Shown: positions 1 to 8,690, counted from the stretch's first letter. The stretch: 64,000 bases of DNA from an uncultured Opitutaceae bacterium (GCA_937889545.1 CALAOT010000126.1:1-64000); one strand, 5' to 3'. Program-made: numbers and translations. The notes: generated by a model not told the origin, from the letters alone.

Positions 1-1
1 G

Positions 2-364
2 GCCGCGGCCGCGCTGGCGCTCCTCCTGGCCGGCGCCTACGGCCGGTGGCGGGCCTGGGCCAGGGCGGCGGCAGTCGCCGCTCTCGTGCTCGCGCTGCTC
101 GTCGGCGCCGCGTCCCTTGTCGGGTACCGGGCGTATGGAATAGCCGCCGACACCCGCGCCGTCGTCGTCTGGCGCGCCGGCATCCTGCGCTCGATCCCCA
201 CCGAGGCAGACGTCTCGCAGAAGACGACGCCCCTCCCCGCGGGAAGCACGGCCGTCGCCGACAAGTCCTTCCTGCGATGGATCCGCCTTGCATTCCCCAA
301 CGGCGAGACGGGATGGATCCCCAGGAGCGAGGCGGTCTATCTCTGGCGATCTCCGCCCGAGTGA
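2..364 (+). CDS. C-terminal part of a BatE-like protein (membrane segment + SH3-like domain), 5' partial
   Basis: The open frame enters from the left edge, so only the last 120 residues are visible. They start with an Ala/Leu-rich region containing a transmembrane segment (about residues 18-45 of the fragment). A domain of about 65 residues follows with the pattern of a bacterial SH3 domain: valine-rich strands, a charged turn, and a closing motif GETGWIPRSEAVYLW. This arrangement is typical of the C-terminus of BatE-type TPR proteins in aerotolerance (Bat) operons, but the TPR part is outside the window, so the family call is an inference. The gene converges on the Nudix gene with no spacer. 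Confidence 0.55.
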   Translation, partial: AAAALALLLAGAYGRWRAWARAAAVAALVLALLVGAASLVGYRAYGIAADTRAVVVWRAGILRSIPTEADVSQKTTPLPAGSTAVADKSFLRWIRLAFPNGETGWIPRSEAVYLWRSPPE

Positions 365-913
365 CTACCAGAGGGCGAGGGTCTTGCGCACCATCCGCGC
401 CATCGACTCCTCGGGGTTCAGCGCCGGCACCCCCGCGACATCCACCCAGGAAAGCGCCCTCGACTCGCCGGTAGCGGTCACGGGCTCCGAGGGATCGGCC
501 TCGAGCATGAACCTGAGGTCGTAATGCCAGTGTCCCGGCGTTCCCGCGCGCCCGGGGATCCAGTGGCGGTCCATGTCGAAGAGCCCCGGATCAACGGCGC
601 AGATGCGCGCGATCCCGCTCTCCTCGCGCGCCTCCCTGAGCGCCACGGCCAGCAGATCCGGGTCGCCGTCGGCGTGGCCGCCCAGCTGGAGCCATTTCCC
701 GAGCTTGCGGTGGAGCGTGAGGAGGGTCCGCCTCCGGTCGGGGCTCAAGATCCAGGCCGAGCCCGTCAGGTGCCCCGGCGCGCACGAGCGCAGGAGGCAG
801 TCGGCATGGGACTCGACAAACGCAATCGTTTCCTCGACGGCGAGGGCCTCCTCCCGCGAAAGCGCGCCGGCCCGGTGCGCACGCAAGAGTCCGAGGACGG
901 CCGCGCGGTGCAT
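365..913 (-). CDS. Nudix hydrolase
   Basis: This 182-residue protein should hydrolyse a nucleoside diphosphate linked to another group. The Nudix box spans about residues 79-100 (GGHADGDPD, then REAREESG), with the metal-binding REXXEE core at 93-98. The helical N-terminus (1-50) precedes the beta-strand that opens the fold. The GGHADGD form of the box is common in a large uncharacterised bacterial Nudix group, so the substrate cannot be named. It is preceded by the LOG gene on the same strand (4-bp gap), and the two probably share a transcript. Confidence 0.85.
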   Translation of the reverse strand: MHRAAVLGLLRAHRAGALSREEALAVEETIAFVESHADCLLRSCAPGHLTGSAWILSPDRRRTLLTLHRKLGKWLQLGGHADGDPDLLAVALREAREESGIARICAVDPGLFDMDRHWIPGRAGTPGHWHYDLRFMLEADPSEPVTATGESRALSWVDVAGVPALNPEESMARMVRKTLALW

Positions 914-917
914 CAGC

Positions 918-1499
918 TCACGGTTCCTCCTTCCAGATGGCGTCCGCCTCGAACCTCGCCGGCGCCTCGAGAAGCGCCCACACGTCCTCGACCCGCCCCG
1001 CCACGGAGAAGAGCGCCTGCAGGCCGGGCGACTTGAAGCGCTCCCGCGTCATCCGCTCGAAGAAGCGCAGGAGGTCGTCGTAGTAGCCTTCCTGGTTGAA
1101 CACGACGACCGGCTTGCTGATCCGGTTTACGTACCGGAGCGTCATGATCTCCGCGAGCTCCTCGAGCGTCCCGATGCCCCCGGGCAGCGCCAGGAACGCG
1201 TCCGCGCGCTCCTCCATGACGCGCTTCCTGTCGCGCATCGACCCGACCGTGACAAGTTCGTCGGCCTCGTGATAGGCCAGCTCGCGCTCCTTCATGAAGT
1301 CCGGTATCACGCCGATCACGCGGCCCCCGGCCCCCTTCACCGCCCGAGCGAGGGCGCCCATCATCCCGACGTTGCCGCCGCCGTAGACCAGGCCCCATCC
1401 GTTTGCGACCATGGAGCGGCCGACCGCCTCGGCGGCCGAGTAGTACCTGGACTCGAGGTTCTTGGACGAGCCGCAGTAGACGCACAGGAGCTTTGCCAT
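918..1499 (-). CDS. LOG family protein (possible cytokinin riboside 5'-monophosphate phosphoribohydrolase)
   Basis: The 193-residue Rossmann-like protein carries the LOG signatures: GGGNVG (about 40-45), MRDRK (88-92) and PGGIGTLEE (106-114). The last two build the nucleotide-binding and catalytic site of the family. I chose the ATG at 1499 because the fold begins there (MAKLLCVYCGSS). The frame stays open to 1571, but the extra 24 residues have no family counterpart. Family members cleave ribose 5-phosphate from N6-modified AMP or related nucleotides; the true substrate in this organism is unknown. It lies immediately upstream of the Nudix gene, so both products may handle nucleotides. Confidence 0.85.
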   Translation of the reverse strand: MAKLLCVYCGSSKNLESRYYSAAEAVGRSMVANGWGLVYGGGNVGMMGALARAVKGAGGRVIGVIPDFMKERELAYHEADELVTVGSMRDRKRVMEERADAFLALPGGIGTLEELAEIMTLRYVNRISKPVVVFNQEGYYDDLLRFFERMTRERFKSPGLQALFSVAGRVEDVWALLEAPARFEADAIWKEEP

Positions 1500-1552
1500 G
1501 GGGACAGCACACGCCACGATGGGGCGCGCCGCCCAAAAATGAATCCAAATCC

Positions 1553-2428
1553 TTGAGCCCCTCCCCCCCATACCGGGGCCGCCTCGCCCCCTCCCCGACC
1601 GGCTACCTCCACCTCGGGCACGCCCGCACGTTCTGGATCGCGGCCCGGCGCGCCCGGGATTCGGGCGGCGCCCTCGTCCTGCGCAGCGACGATCTGGACG
1701 CGGAGCGCTACCGGATGGATTTCGCGCAGGCCATGCTCGCCGACCTGCGCTGGCTGGGGCTCTCGTGGGACGAGGGCCCCGACGTGGGAGGTCCCCACGC
1801 GCCCTACAACCAGAGCGGGCGGCGGCCCCTGTACCGCGCCGCCCTGGAGCGCCTCCGCGGGGCCGGCCTCATCTACCCGTGCTCGCGGTCGCGGCGCGAC
1901 GTCATCGAGGCCGCCGGCGCCCCCCACGAGGGCGGCCCCGACGACGAACCCGTCTATCCGGCCGCATTCCGCCCCGATCCCCGCGCGCCGGTCCCCCCCA
2001 TCGGGGACACGGTCGGTGTCAACTGGCGCCTGCGCGTGCCCGACGGCGAGGAACTCGCGTTCGACGACGGAAGGCTCGGGCCCCAGCGCGCCGTCGCGGG
2101 CCGGGATTTCGGCGACTTCCCGGTCTGGCGCAAGGACGACTGCCCAAGCTACCAGCTGGCCTGCGCCGTGGACGACGCCGGCATGGGGATCACCGAGGTA
2201 GTCCGCGGCGAGGATCTGGTCCGGTCGACCTTCCGGCAGCTGCTGATCTACCGCGCGCTGGGGCTCCCGGCCCCCCGGTTCTATCACTGCGCGCTCATGG
2301 CCGACGATGGCGGCGCGCGGCTTGCGAAGCGCCACGACTCGCTCAGCCTCCGGGCTCTTCGAGCCCGCGGGGAAAGCCCCGAGTCCATCTGCTCCGCCTG
2401 GGCGGCCGACGGTGCGGCGGGCGCGTAG
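1553..2428 (+). CDS. gluQ: glutamyl-Q tRNA(Asp) synthetase
   Basis: This is a truncated class I glutamyl-tRNA synthetase paralogue of 291 residues without an anticodon-binding domain. In known family members it attaches glutamate to the queuosine base of tRNA(Asp). The HIGH-like signature APSPTGYLHLGHA lies at residues 12-24, and the degenerate KMSKS motif is AKRHDSLSL near the C-terminus. No ATG or GTG occurs in frame near the fold start, so a TTG at 1553 is the most likely start. The zinc site of E. coli YadB (C-x-C...Y-x3-C) is not kept: only one cysteine remains in CSRSRRD and the YPAAF stretch lacks the final Cys. The gene is divergent from LOG. Confidence 0.85.
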   Translation: MSPSPPYRGRLAPSPTGYLHLGHARTFWIAARRARDSGGALVLRSDDLDAERYRMDFAQAMLADLRWLGLSWDEGPDVGGPHAPYNQSGRRPLYRAALERLRGAGLIYPCSRSRRDVIEAAGAPHEGGPDDEPVYPAAFRPDPRAPVPPIGDTVGVNWRLRVPDGEELAFDDGRLGPQRAVAGRDFGDFPVWRKDDCPSYQLACAVDDAGMGITEVVRGEDLVRSTFRQLLIYRALGLPAPRFYHCALMADDGGARLAKRHDSLSLRALRARGESPESICSAWAADGAAGA

Positions 2429-2529
2429 GGCGCACCGCTTCCCGCAAACCCCGTCTTGCCACGCCCTCCCGCAATGGGTTATTCAGCGCGGGAACGCACG
2501 ACCATCGCCCGCAGATGGGAGCCTCACAA

Positions 2530-3072
2530 ATGAAACCCGGTATCCTTGCCCTTGCCCTGCTACTCCTGCCCCATCCCGCCGCCGCAGAGAACCTGGACCT
2601 CGGGCCCCACGGGACGTTTTCGATCGCCGTTCCCAAGGGCTGGACATTCTCCGCCACCAAGGTCGAGGACACCGGATACGCCATCATCCTGACCCCGCCC
2701 GCCGACGTGAACGCGAGGTGCCTCTTCAACATCCTCTACGTGCCAGGCGGCGAGCCGTACTCGAAGGAGGACGTCCAGGAGAAGGTCCTCGCGATCAGCG
2801 ACCAGTTTATGGCGGAATCGGTCGAGAAGAAGAAGGTCCTTCGCGACTTTGCCGTGTCGATGGGATACGGCGCCTACTGCGTCTTCACGGATGCCTCGCG
2901 CGTGGGGCAGCCGCCGGAGAAGGACTCCTTCAAGGTCGTCGCAGTCGGCATGATCCGCTTCAACGACGACCTCTCGGCGGCCGTCAGCATGGGGACCGAC
3001 GACGAGAAGGGCCCGGACTTTGCGGCAATGATGAAGGCGGTATCGAGCGCGACCGTCTCGCCCAGGAAATGA
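2530..3072 (+). CDS. exported protein, PsbP/DUF1795-like fold suspected
   Basis: The 180-residue product begins with a clear signal peptide (about residues 1-19, ending AAA before ENLD), so it is probably periplasmic or surface-located. The mature part starts with a pattern seen in PsbP-like or DUF1795 proteins (FSIAVPKGWTF, then alternating strands). I see no catalytic motif. ATG 2530 was preferred over the in-frame ATG at 2515 because the signal peptide begins there. A protein of similar layout lies at 59,261-59,854. The function is unknown. Confidence 0.7.
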   Translation: MKPGILALALLLLPHPAAAENLDLGPHGTFSIAVPKGWTFSATKVEDTGYAIILTPPADVNARCLFNILYVPGGEPYSKEDVQEKVLAISDQFMAESVEKKKVLRDFAVSMGYGAYCVFTDASRVGQPPEKDSFKVVAVGMIRFNDDLSAAVSMGTDDEKGPDFAAMMKAVSSATVSPRK

Positions 3073-3099
3073 GGGGCCCGGCCGTGCCTCCCACCCCGA

Positions 3100-3726
3100 T
3101 TGAGTGACAACCCCGCACCGTTGAGGGTGGGCGCGGTCCTCTTCCCGGGGTTCGAGCTCCTGGATGTCTACGGCCCCCTGGAGATGTTCGGCATGCTCGG
3201 CGACCGGGCCCGGATCTCGATGATGGCGGAGCGCCCCGGCGCCGTCCCGAGCCACCAGGGCCCCTCGTCCGTCGCCGACACCGCGCTGGCCGGCGCCCGC
3301 GGCCTGGACGTGCTGCTTGTCCCCGGGGGCATGGGCATCCGCCGCGAGGTGGACAACGAGCCGTTCATCGGGGAGCTGAGGCGGCTGTCCGCCGGCGCGC
3401 GGTTTGTCGCCAGCGTCTGCACGGGAAGCGCGCTCCTGGCGAAGGCCGGCGTCCTCGACGGGTTGAGCGCCACCTCCAACAAGCGCGCCTTCGCGTGGGT
3501 CGCCTCGCAGGGCCCGAAGGTCCGCTGGATCGCCCGAGCGCGGTGGGTCGAGGATGGAAAGTTCTTCACCTCGTCGGGCGTTTCGGCAGGAATGGACATG
3601 GCCCTGGGCCTGATCGCCCGGTTGTATGACCGGGAAACCAGCACGATGATCGCCCAGCGGGCCGAATACGAATGGCACCAAGACAAAGAATGGGATCCGT
3701 TTGCCGGCCTCAACGGACTGGTTTGA
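3100..3726 (+). CDS. DJ-1/PfpI family protein (isonitrile hydratase-like)
   Basis: The 208-residue protein has the flavodoxin-like DJ-1/PfpI fold. The nucleophile elbow SVCTGS places the reactive cysteine at residue 107, and the acidic partner is in GPLEMFG (E28). The order of motifs (FPGFELLDVYGP, VLLVPGG, VCTGSALLAKAG, ATSNKR, SSGVSAGMD) matches the isonitrile hydratase/AraC-N-terminal branch, but this protein has no DNA-binding tail. The start is a TTG at 3100, since no ATG or GTG lies in frame ahead of the first strand. Its stop overlaps the start of the rhamnosidase gene, implying co-transcription. The real substrate is not predictable. Confidence 0.85.
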   Translation: MSDNPAPLRVGAVLFPGFELLDVYGPLEMFGMLGDRARISMMAERPGAVPSHQGPSSVADTALAGARGLDVLLVPGGMGIRREVDNEPFIGELRRLSAGARFVASVCTGSALLAKAGVLDGLSATSNKRAFAWVASQGPKVRWIARARWVEDGKFFTSSGVSAGMDMALGLIARLYDRETSTMIAQRAEYEWHQDKEWDPFAGLNGLV

Positions 3727-6464
3727 AGTGGAGGCGGGCGGCCGCCGTCGCCGCATTCCTCTGGGCGGGCCTTGCGCAGGCCGCGACCGTCGGCGACCTG
3801 CGGTGCGAGTACCTTGTGGATCCGCAGGGCATAGACGATGCCAGCCCCAGGCTGGGCTGGACGATCGAATCCGACCGGCGCGGCGAGGCCCAGACGGCCT
3901 ATCAGGTCATGGTGGCGTCGAGCCCGCAGATGCTGGACCGGGGCGTCGGCGACCTCTGGGACAGCGGCAAGGTCGCCTCCGCCGACTCGATCCAGGTGAC
4001 CTACCAGGGCCAGCCGCTCGGCTCGCTGCGGGCCTGCTACTGGAAGGTCTGCGTCTGGGACCGGCGGGGCAACGCATCGCGGTGGAGCAAGCCCGCACGG
4101 TGGACGATGGGGCTGCTCCAGCCCGCGGACTGGGGCGCAAAATGGATCGGACTGGACCCGGCGAAGGGCTCCGAAGCCGACGGCTCGCGCCGCCTGCCCG
4201 CGCGGTGGCTGCGAAAGGAGTTTTCCGTGGGAAGGGCCGTCAGCCGGGCGACCGTGTGCTATTCCGGACTGGGCTGGTCCGAGCTCTACCTCAACGGGAG
4301 CAAGATAGGCGACGAGGTGCTGTCCCCCGCCCTGAGCGACTACCGCAGGCGGGCGTTCTATGTGACCCACGACGTCACGTCGGCCCTGAGGCAGGGGGTG
4401 AACGCCATCGGAGTCGTGCTCGGAAACGGGCGGTTCTACGCGCCGCGCCTGACGAACCCGAAAACCGAGACGTACGGCGCGCCCATGCTCCTTCTTCAGC
4501 TGCACCTCGAATTCGCGGACGGGGGCGCCGAGGACGTGGTCAGCGACGGGACCTGGAAGATCAGCGCCGACGGGCCGATCGCCGCCAACAACGAGTATGA
4601 CGGCGAGGAGTACGACGCCCGCAAGGAGCTCGCGGGGTGGGCCGGGCCCGGGTTCAACGACGCCTCCTGGCGCCAGGCGCAGCTCGTGGAGGCGCCCGGA
4701 GGCGCGATGTCCGCCCCCATGATCGACCCGATCCGGGTGACGGGTTCGATCAAGCCCGCGTCCGTGAGCCTGCCCAAGCCCGGGATGTTCGTCTACGACC
4801 TGGGCCAGAACATCGCGGGATGGTGCCGCCTGCGGGTGAAGGGCCCCGCCGGCCAGCAGGTCAGGATGCGCTTCGCGGAGCGGCTGCGCGGCGACGGGAC
4901 CCTCTACCTGGACAACCTGCGCAGCGCCAGGGTCACGGACCAGTACACCCTAAGGGGCGGCGCTCCGGAGACCTACGAGCCGCGTTTCACGCTCCACGGC
5001 TTCCGGTACGTCGAGGTCACCGGATACCCGGGTACCCCGGGGGCGGACGCGATCGAGGGCCGCGTCGTCGGCGACGACCTCGAGAGGGCGGGCGATTTCT
5101 CGTGCTCCAATCCCCTTCTCAACCGCGTCTACGGCAACGTCGTCTGGGGGGTGCGCGGAAACTACCGCAGCATCCCGACCGACTGCCCGCAGCGCGACGA
5201 GCGGCAGGGGTGGCTGGGCGACCGCGCGGCCGAGTCGCGGGGCGAGGCCTATCTCTTCCGCAACAACGCCCTCTACGCCAAGTGGGTGCAGGACATGACC
5301 GACGCCCAGAGGGACGACGGGGCGGTTCCCGATGTCTGCCCCGCCTACTGGGCCTTCTACAATGACAGCGTCACCTGGCCGAGCGCGATGGCGATCGTCC
5401 CGGGCGCCCTGCTGGACCAGGACGCCGACAGGGGCCTCCTCGAGCGCTCGTATCCCGCCATCGCCAAGTGGCTCACCCACCAGCTCGGCCAGGTCCAGGG
5501 CAACATCTCGACCCACGACAGCTATGCGGACTGGTGCGAGCCCCCCGAGAGCCCGGAGCTCATCCATTCAAAGGACCCGGCCCGAAAGACCGCGGGCCCC
5601 CTCCTCGCCACGGCGTACCTGTACCACTGCCTGCAGCTCGGCGCCCGCTACGCCCGGGTCCTGGGGATCCCCGACGACGAGAGGCGCTTCGAGACGGCGG
5701 CCGACGCCCTCAGGCAGGGCCTCAACGGGCGCTTCTACAGGAGGGACCTCGCCCAGTACGACAACGGCTCGGCCACGTCGTACATCCTTCCGCTCGCATT
5801 CGGCATGGTGCCCGACGGCGACGGGCCGCGCGTGATGGCGCGCCTGGTCGAGAAGATCATGAAGGACAACGCGGGGCACGGATCCCACGGGCTGGTCGGC
5901 GGGCAGTGGGTGAACCGCATCCTGACCCGCTACGGCCACGGAGACGTGGCCTACGCCATGGCGACCCAGACGACCTACCCCGGCCTCGGCTACATGGCGA
6001 CGCGGGGCGCCACAACGGTCTGGGAACTGTGGAACGGCGACACGGCCGACCCCGCGATGAATTCGGGGAACCATGTCATGCTGGTGGGCGACCTGATCAC
6101 CTGGCTCTACGAGGACGTGGCGGGAATCGCGCCCGACGAGGACAGGCCGGGATTCCGGCACATCCTGATGCGGCCGACCCCCGTCGGCGACCTGACCTCG
6201 GTGAAGGCCAGCTACCGGTCGCTCTACGGCCTCATCTCGAGCGAATGGAGGCGCGACGGCCCCGCGTTCTCCCTGGACGTGTCCGTTCCGGCAAACGCGA
6301 CGGCAACCGTCTACGTGCCGGCGCGCGACGCCGCGGCCGTCACCGAATCCGGCGGCCCCGCGGCCCAGGCCGAAGGGGTCCGGTTCCTGCGGTCGGAGGG
6401 CGGGGCCGCAGTCTACGAAATAGGATCGGGAGCGTACCACTTCCGCTCGGGGACGGGAGGCTGA
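3723..6464 (+). CDS. alpha-L-rhamnosidase, glycoside hydrolase family 78
   Basis: This 913-residue secreted enzyme should release terminal alpha-L-rhamnose from plant glycosides or polysaccharides. A signal peptide covers about residues 1-18 (MKWRRAAAVAAF to LAQA). Then come an N-terminal fibronectin-like module, two beta-sandwich modules, the (alpha/alpha)6 catalytic barrel and a C-terminal sandwich. The general-acid region RDERQGWLGD starts at R491, with E493 the likely acid, and TTVWELWNGD contains the likely base E768. I place the start at a TTG whose codon overlaps the TGA of the DJ-1 gene (TTTGA). The longer frame from 3672 would place 17 hydrophilic residues in front of the signal peptide. 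The gene fits a polysaccharide-degrading lifestyle. Confidence 0.92.
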   Translation: MKWRRAAAVAAFLWAGLAQAATVGDLRCEYLVDPQGIDDASPRLGWTIESDRRGEAQTAYQVMVASSPQMLDRGVGDLWDSGKVASADSIQVTYQGQPLGSLRACYWKVCVWDRRGNASRWSKPARWTMGLLQPADWGAKWIGLDPAKGSEADGSRRLPARWLRKEFSVGRAVSRATVCYSGLGWSELYLNGSKIGDEVLSPALSDYRRRAFYVTHDVTSALRQGVNAIGVVLGNGRFYAPRLTNPKTETYGAPMLLLQLHLEFADGGAEDVVSDGTWKISADGPIAANNEYDGEEYDARKELAGWAGPGFNDASWRQAQLVEAPGGAMSAPMIDPIRVTGSIKPASVSLPKPGMFVYDLGQNIAGWCRLRVKGPAGQQVRMRFAERLRGDGTLYLDNLRSARVTDQYTLRGGAPETYEPRFTLHGFRYVEVTGYPGTPGADAIEGRVVGDDLERAGDFSCSNPLLNRVYGNVVWGVRGNYRSIPTDCPQRDERQGWLGDRAAESRGEAYLFRNNALYAKWVQDMTDAQRDDGAVPDVCPAYWAFYNDSVTWPSAMAIVPGALLDQDADRGLLERSYPAIAKWLTHQLGQVQGNISTHDSYADWCEPPESPELIHSKDPARKTAGPLLATAYLYHCLQLGARYARVLGIPDDERRFETAADALRQGLNGRFYRRDLAQYDNGSATSYILPLAFGMVPDGDGPRVMARLVEKIMKDNAGHGSHGLVGGQWVNRILTRYGHGDVAYAMATQTTYPGLGYMATRGATTVWELWNGDTADPAMNSGNHVMLVGDLITWLYEDVAGIAPDEDRPGFRHILMRPTPVGDLTSVKASYRSLYGLISSEWRRDGPAFSLDVSVPANATATVYVPARDAAAVTESGGPAAQAEGVRFLRSEGGAAVYEIGSGAYHFRSGTGG

Positions 6465-6507
6465 CCCGGCCCCGGAGCGTTGAAACGGCCCGTTTACGAA
6501 CTCCAGA

Positions 6508-7035
6508 ATGACCGTCCGCATCGGCGTAATCAACGTTTCCGACAGGGCAAGCTCCGGGGTCTACGAGGACACGCCCGGAAAGGCGTGCGTCGTCCTGCTC
6601 CTCGAATGGCTCTCCACGCCCTTCGACGTCGACTACAAGGTGATCGCGGACGAGAGCGCGCTCATCGAGTCCGAGCTCAGGCGCATGGCCGACGTGGCCG
6701 GGTGCTGCCTCATCGTGACCACCGGGGGAACCGGGCCCGCCCAGCGCGATGTGACCCCGGAGGCGACGGTGGCCGTCTGCGACAAGCTCCTGCCGGGCTT
6801 CGGCGAGACCATGAGGTCCGCCTCCCTGGCGTTCGTTCCCACGGCCATCCTTTCGCGCCAGACAGCGGGCATCCGCGGGCGCACGCTCATCGTCAACCTT
6901 CCCGGGCGCCCCAAGGCCATCCGCGAGAACCTCGAGGCCGTCTTCCCCGCGATCCCCTATTGCATCGACCTGATCGGCGGGCCCAGGCTCGAGACGAACG
7001 AGGCCGTGATGAAGGTGTTCCGGCCAGCGAGCTGA
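6508..7035 (+). CDS. mogA: molybdopterin adenylyltransferase
   Basis: The 175-residue protein matches the MogA/MoaB fold. It activates molybdopterin by adenylation before molybdenum insertion. Key motifs are TTGGTGPAQRD (residues 71-81), LPGFGE (about 95) and NLPGRPKA (about 129-136), which form the MPT-binding pocket. The opening VINVSDRASSGVYED is characteristic of MogA rather than the MoeA or CinA relatives. No other molybdenum cofactor genes are visible in the window. It sits 43 bp after the rhamnosidase on the same strand but has no obvious functional link to it. Confidence 0.9.
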   Translation: MTVRIGVINVSDRASSGVYEDTPGKACVVLLLEWLSTPFDVDYKVIADESALIESELRRMADVAGCCLIVTTGGTGPAQRDVTPEATVAVCDKLLPGFGETMRSASLAFVPTAILSRQTAGIRGRTLIVNLPGRPKAIRENLEAVFPAIPYCIDLIGGPRLETNEAVMKVFRPAS

Positions 7036-7087
7036 CGCGGTTGCGGCCGCGCCAATAGGTGCCATATTGGAGCAAACACCCCCCCCT

Positions 7088-7534
7088 ATGCAAAATCTAG
7101 CCACACCCGATCTCACCCAGCATCCCCCGCGCAGCCCGCGCGTTCAGCTTGGCGGCTTCGTCCACCTCCCCCGCTTGCTCGACAAGGCCCGGGCGGCCAA
7201 CGCCGGGAAGAACGGCGAGTACAACTACAACTGCCCTCTCGACCAGCATTTCTTCCGCTTCACCGGCATCGGCCACGAGGAGCTTCTAGCCGAGCTCAAG
7301 GCCGGCAGGTCCGACTCCGAGATGCTCGCGTGGGTCAGGGGCCGCACCGCTCGCCTCCCGGCCGAGATAGCCGCCTGGTCCGCGTGGATGGCCTCGAACG
7401 GCCCCGGCGGCGCCCCCGGGCACGAGTGGTTCGGCGAGTCCATCAAGGCGAGCTCGGCCGACCGCGACGACATCCACGGCTTCTTCGACCTGCTCGACCT
7501 CGACGACTACGTGAGCTTCGGCGGAAGGGCCTGA
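7088..7534 (+). CDS. DUF5069 family protein
   Basis: The 148-residue soluble protein has the family pattern: PRSPRVQLGGFVHLPRLLDKARA, then GEYNYNCPLDQHFF, then a tryptophan-rich helix region. I recognise this as DUF5069, frequent in Verrucomicrobia and Planctomycetes and of unknown function. ATG 7088 is preferred; an in-frame TTG at 7067 would add seven residues. It is convergent with the pyrophosphohydrolase gene. Confidence 0.75.
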   Translation: MQNLATPDLTQHPPRSPRVQLGGFVHLPRLLDKARAANAGKNGEYNYNCPLDQHFFRFTGIGHEELLAELKAGRSDSEMLAWVRGRTARLPAEIAAWSAWMASNGPGGAPGHEWFGESIKASSADRDDIHGFFDLLDLDDYVSFGGRA

Positions 7535-7555
7535 CGGCCCTCCGCGCGGCGCCCG

Positions 7556-7930
7556 CTACAGCTCCGTGTATTTCGCGGAGCGTCCCCGGGCCTTCTCGAT
7601 CGGGTACTTCCTGGCGTTCGCCTCCATCTTGGCCTCTATGTTCGCCGCGATGTCGAGGCCCGTCGAGTTGGCGAACTCCAGGGCGTAGATCACGACATCG
7701 GCGAGCTCCTCGGCGATCCTGGCCCTCTTCTCCGGGTCGAGCGCGACCGCGCGCGACTCCTCGGGGTTTGCCCACAGGAAATGCTCCATCAGCTCCGCCG
7801 CCTCCGCGGCGAGCGCCATGCTCAGGTTCTTGGGCGCATGGAACTGCTCCCAGTCGCGCTCGCGCGCGAACGCGAGCACCCGTTGCTTGAGTTCTGCAAG
7901 GGTCGTGGCGGAGTCCGATAGCTCGGGCAT
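7556..7930 (-). CDS. MazG-like nucleotide pyrophosphohydrolase (dCTPase/RS21-C6 type)
   Basis: The compact 124-residue all-alpha protein has the MazG-like metal-binding pattern: an EAAELMEHF helix (acidic residues 43, 46 and 49) and EELADVVIYAL (E74, E75, D78). These bind Mg2+ in pyrophosphohydrolases that clear non-canonical or excess dNTPs. The size and WxxFHxPKNLxMAL opening match the short RS21-C6/DCTPP1-like branch. The start at 7930 (MPELSDSATT) is chosen because the sequence further upstream has no family-like content, although the frame remains open. Confidence 0.85.
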   Translation of the reverse strand: MPELSDSATTLAELKQRVLAFARERDWEQFHAPKNLSMALAAEAAELMEHFLWANPEESRAVALDPEKRARIAEELADVVIYALEFANSTGLDIAANIEAKMEANARKYPIEKARGRSAKYTEL

Positions 7931-8052
7931 GCGCGGACCCTTGCGGGGGTTGCCCCCCGGCGCAATTGCGCGCGGCTTCCCGGTCATATTTTTTTCACCC
8001 GCGGGCAGGGGAATCGCTCGGACGAACCCGCTCGGCGGGTCCCGGTGCCCGA

Positions 8053-8247
8053 TCAGCGGGACTTTCCGCCACGTCTCCCGGAGGCGCCCCCAAACGTGCG
8101 CGCATGAATCTGCTTGCCGCCAAACCCGGCGGAGCCCGGCATCTTCGGGTTTCCGAAGAGGCGCGGCCCGGGGAGCGGCTGGCCGGACCCCTTGATGAGG
8201 TCGAAGAAGTGGTCCTTGCGCGTCTCTTTGATGGGTTGGTTCTTCAT
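8053..8247 (-). CDS. small basic Gly/Pro-rich conserved protein
   Basis: This is a 64-residue protein with an N-terminal charged helix (KETRKDHFFDLIKG) followed by a low-complexity Gly/Pro/Arg tail (FGNPKMPGSAGFGG, RTFGGASGRRGG). A good ribosome-binding site, AAGGAAG, lies 4 bases before ATG 8247, which is why I prefer it over the upstream in-frame start at 8277. The pattern recalls short uncharacterised proteins of Opitutaceae, but I cannot name a family. It could bind nucleic acid given its basic tail; that is speculation. Confidence 0.5.
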   Translation of the reverse strand: MKNQPIKETRKDHFFDLIKGSGQPLPGPRLFGNPKMPGSAGFGGKQIHARTFGGASGRRGGKSR

Positions 8248-8690
8248 GCTCTTCCTTTCGGCTGCCCGGCATAGCACAAGAACCCGGACTCTGCACCGAC
8301 AAAGCGACGCCGCTTGAAGTTGCCATCATCCGCGGCGGCAAAGGGCGGGACCGGGGCGGGCGCGCCGCCGTCCGTGTCATAATCGCGCGGCGCCCCAGAG
8401 GGAGGAAAAAGTTTCCTTTTGAAAACTGCTTGGCACGGGGCCTGCATTATGATCTCTGTACGCCCGTTCCAATGGCCCAGACCCTCCATCGTCACCCCAG
8501 CCTCGCCGGCGCTTCGTTCACGAAGGCCGTCCGATTTGGCTGCGCCGTGATGCGTCCGGTCGCCATTTCCAAGTGGAACAAAACGGCCGGCGTGGGCTTC
8601 GAGGTCTAAACCCTCCCAACCAGGAAGACGTTTATAGAACCCGAAGCCCGGAGGCCAAGAGCCCCCAGGGCGCGGTCGCCATTTCCCACC
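8248..8690. other. 443-bp intergenic region upstream of hsp20
   Basis: This divergent region holds a sigma-54-like promoter (8431-8446), an imperfect palindrome just before it (8411-8426, GTTTCCTTTTGAAAAC), and a 13-bp direct repeat GGTCGCCATTTCC at 8558-8570 and 8674-8686. The second copy lies directly before the hsp20 start. No convincing gene is seen. Confidence 0.5.
8431..8446 (+). promoter_or_regulatory. sigma-54 (-24/-12) promoter-like element
   Basis: The sequence TGGCACGGGGCCTGCA matches the sigma-54 consensus TGGCACG-N4-TTGCA at all but one position (C for the first T of the -12 box), with the invariant GG and GC correctly spaced. It points toward the small heat-shock gene 245 bp downstream. 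Confidence 0.5.

Noticed and set aside
7931-8380. N-terminal extension of the MazG-like protein to 274 residues
   Set aside because: Family members start at the equivalent of MPELSDSATT; the extension overlaps the small gene at 8053-8247 and has no domain content.
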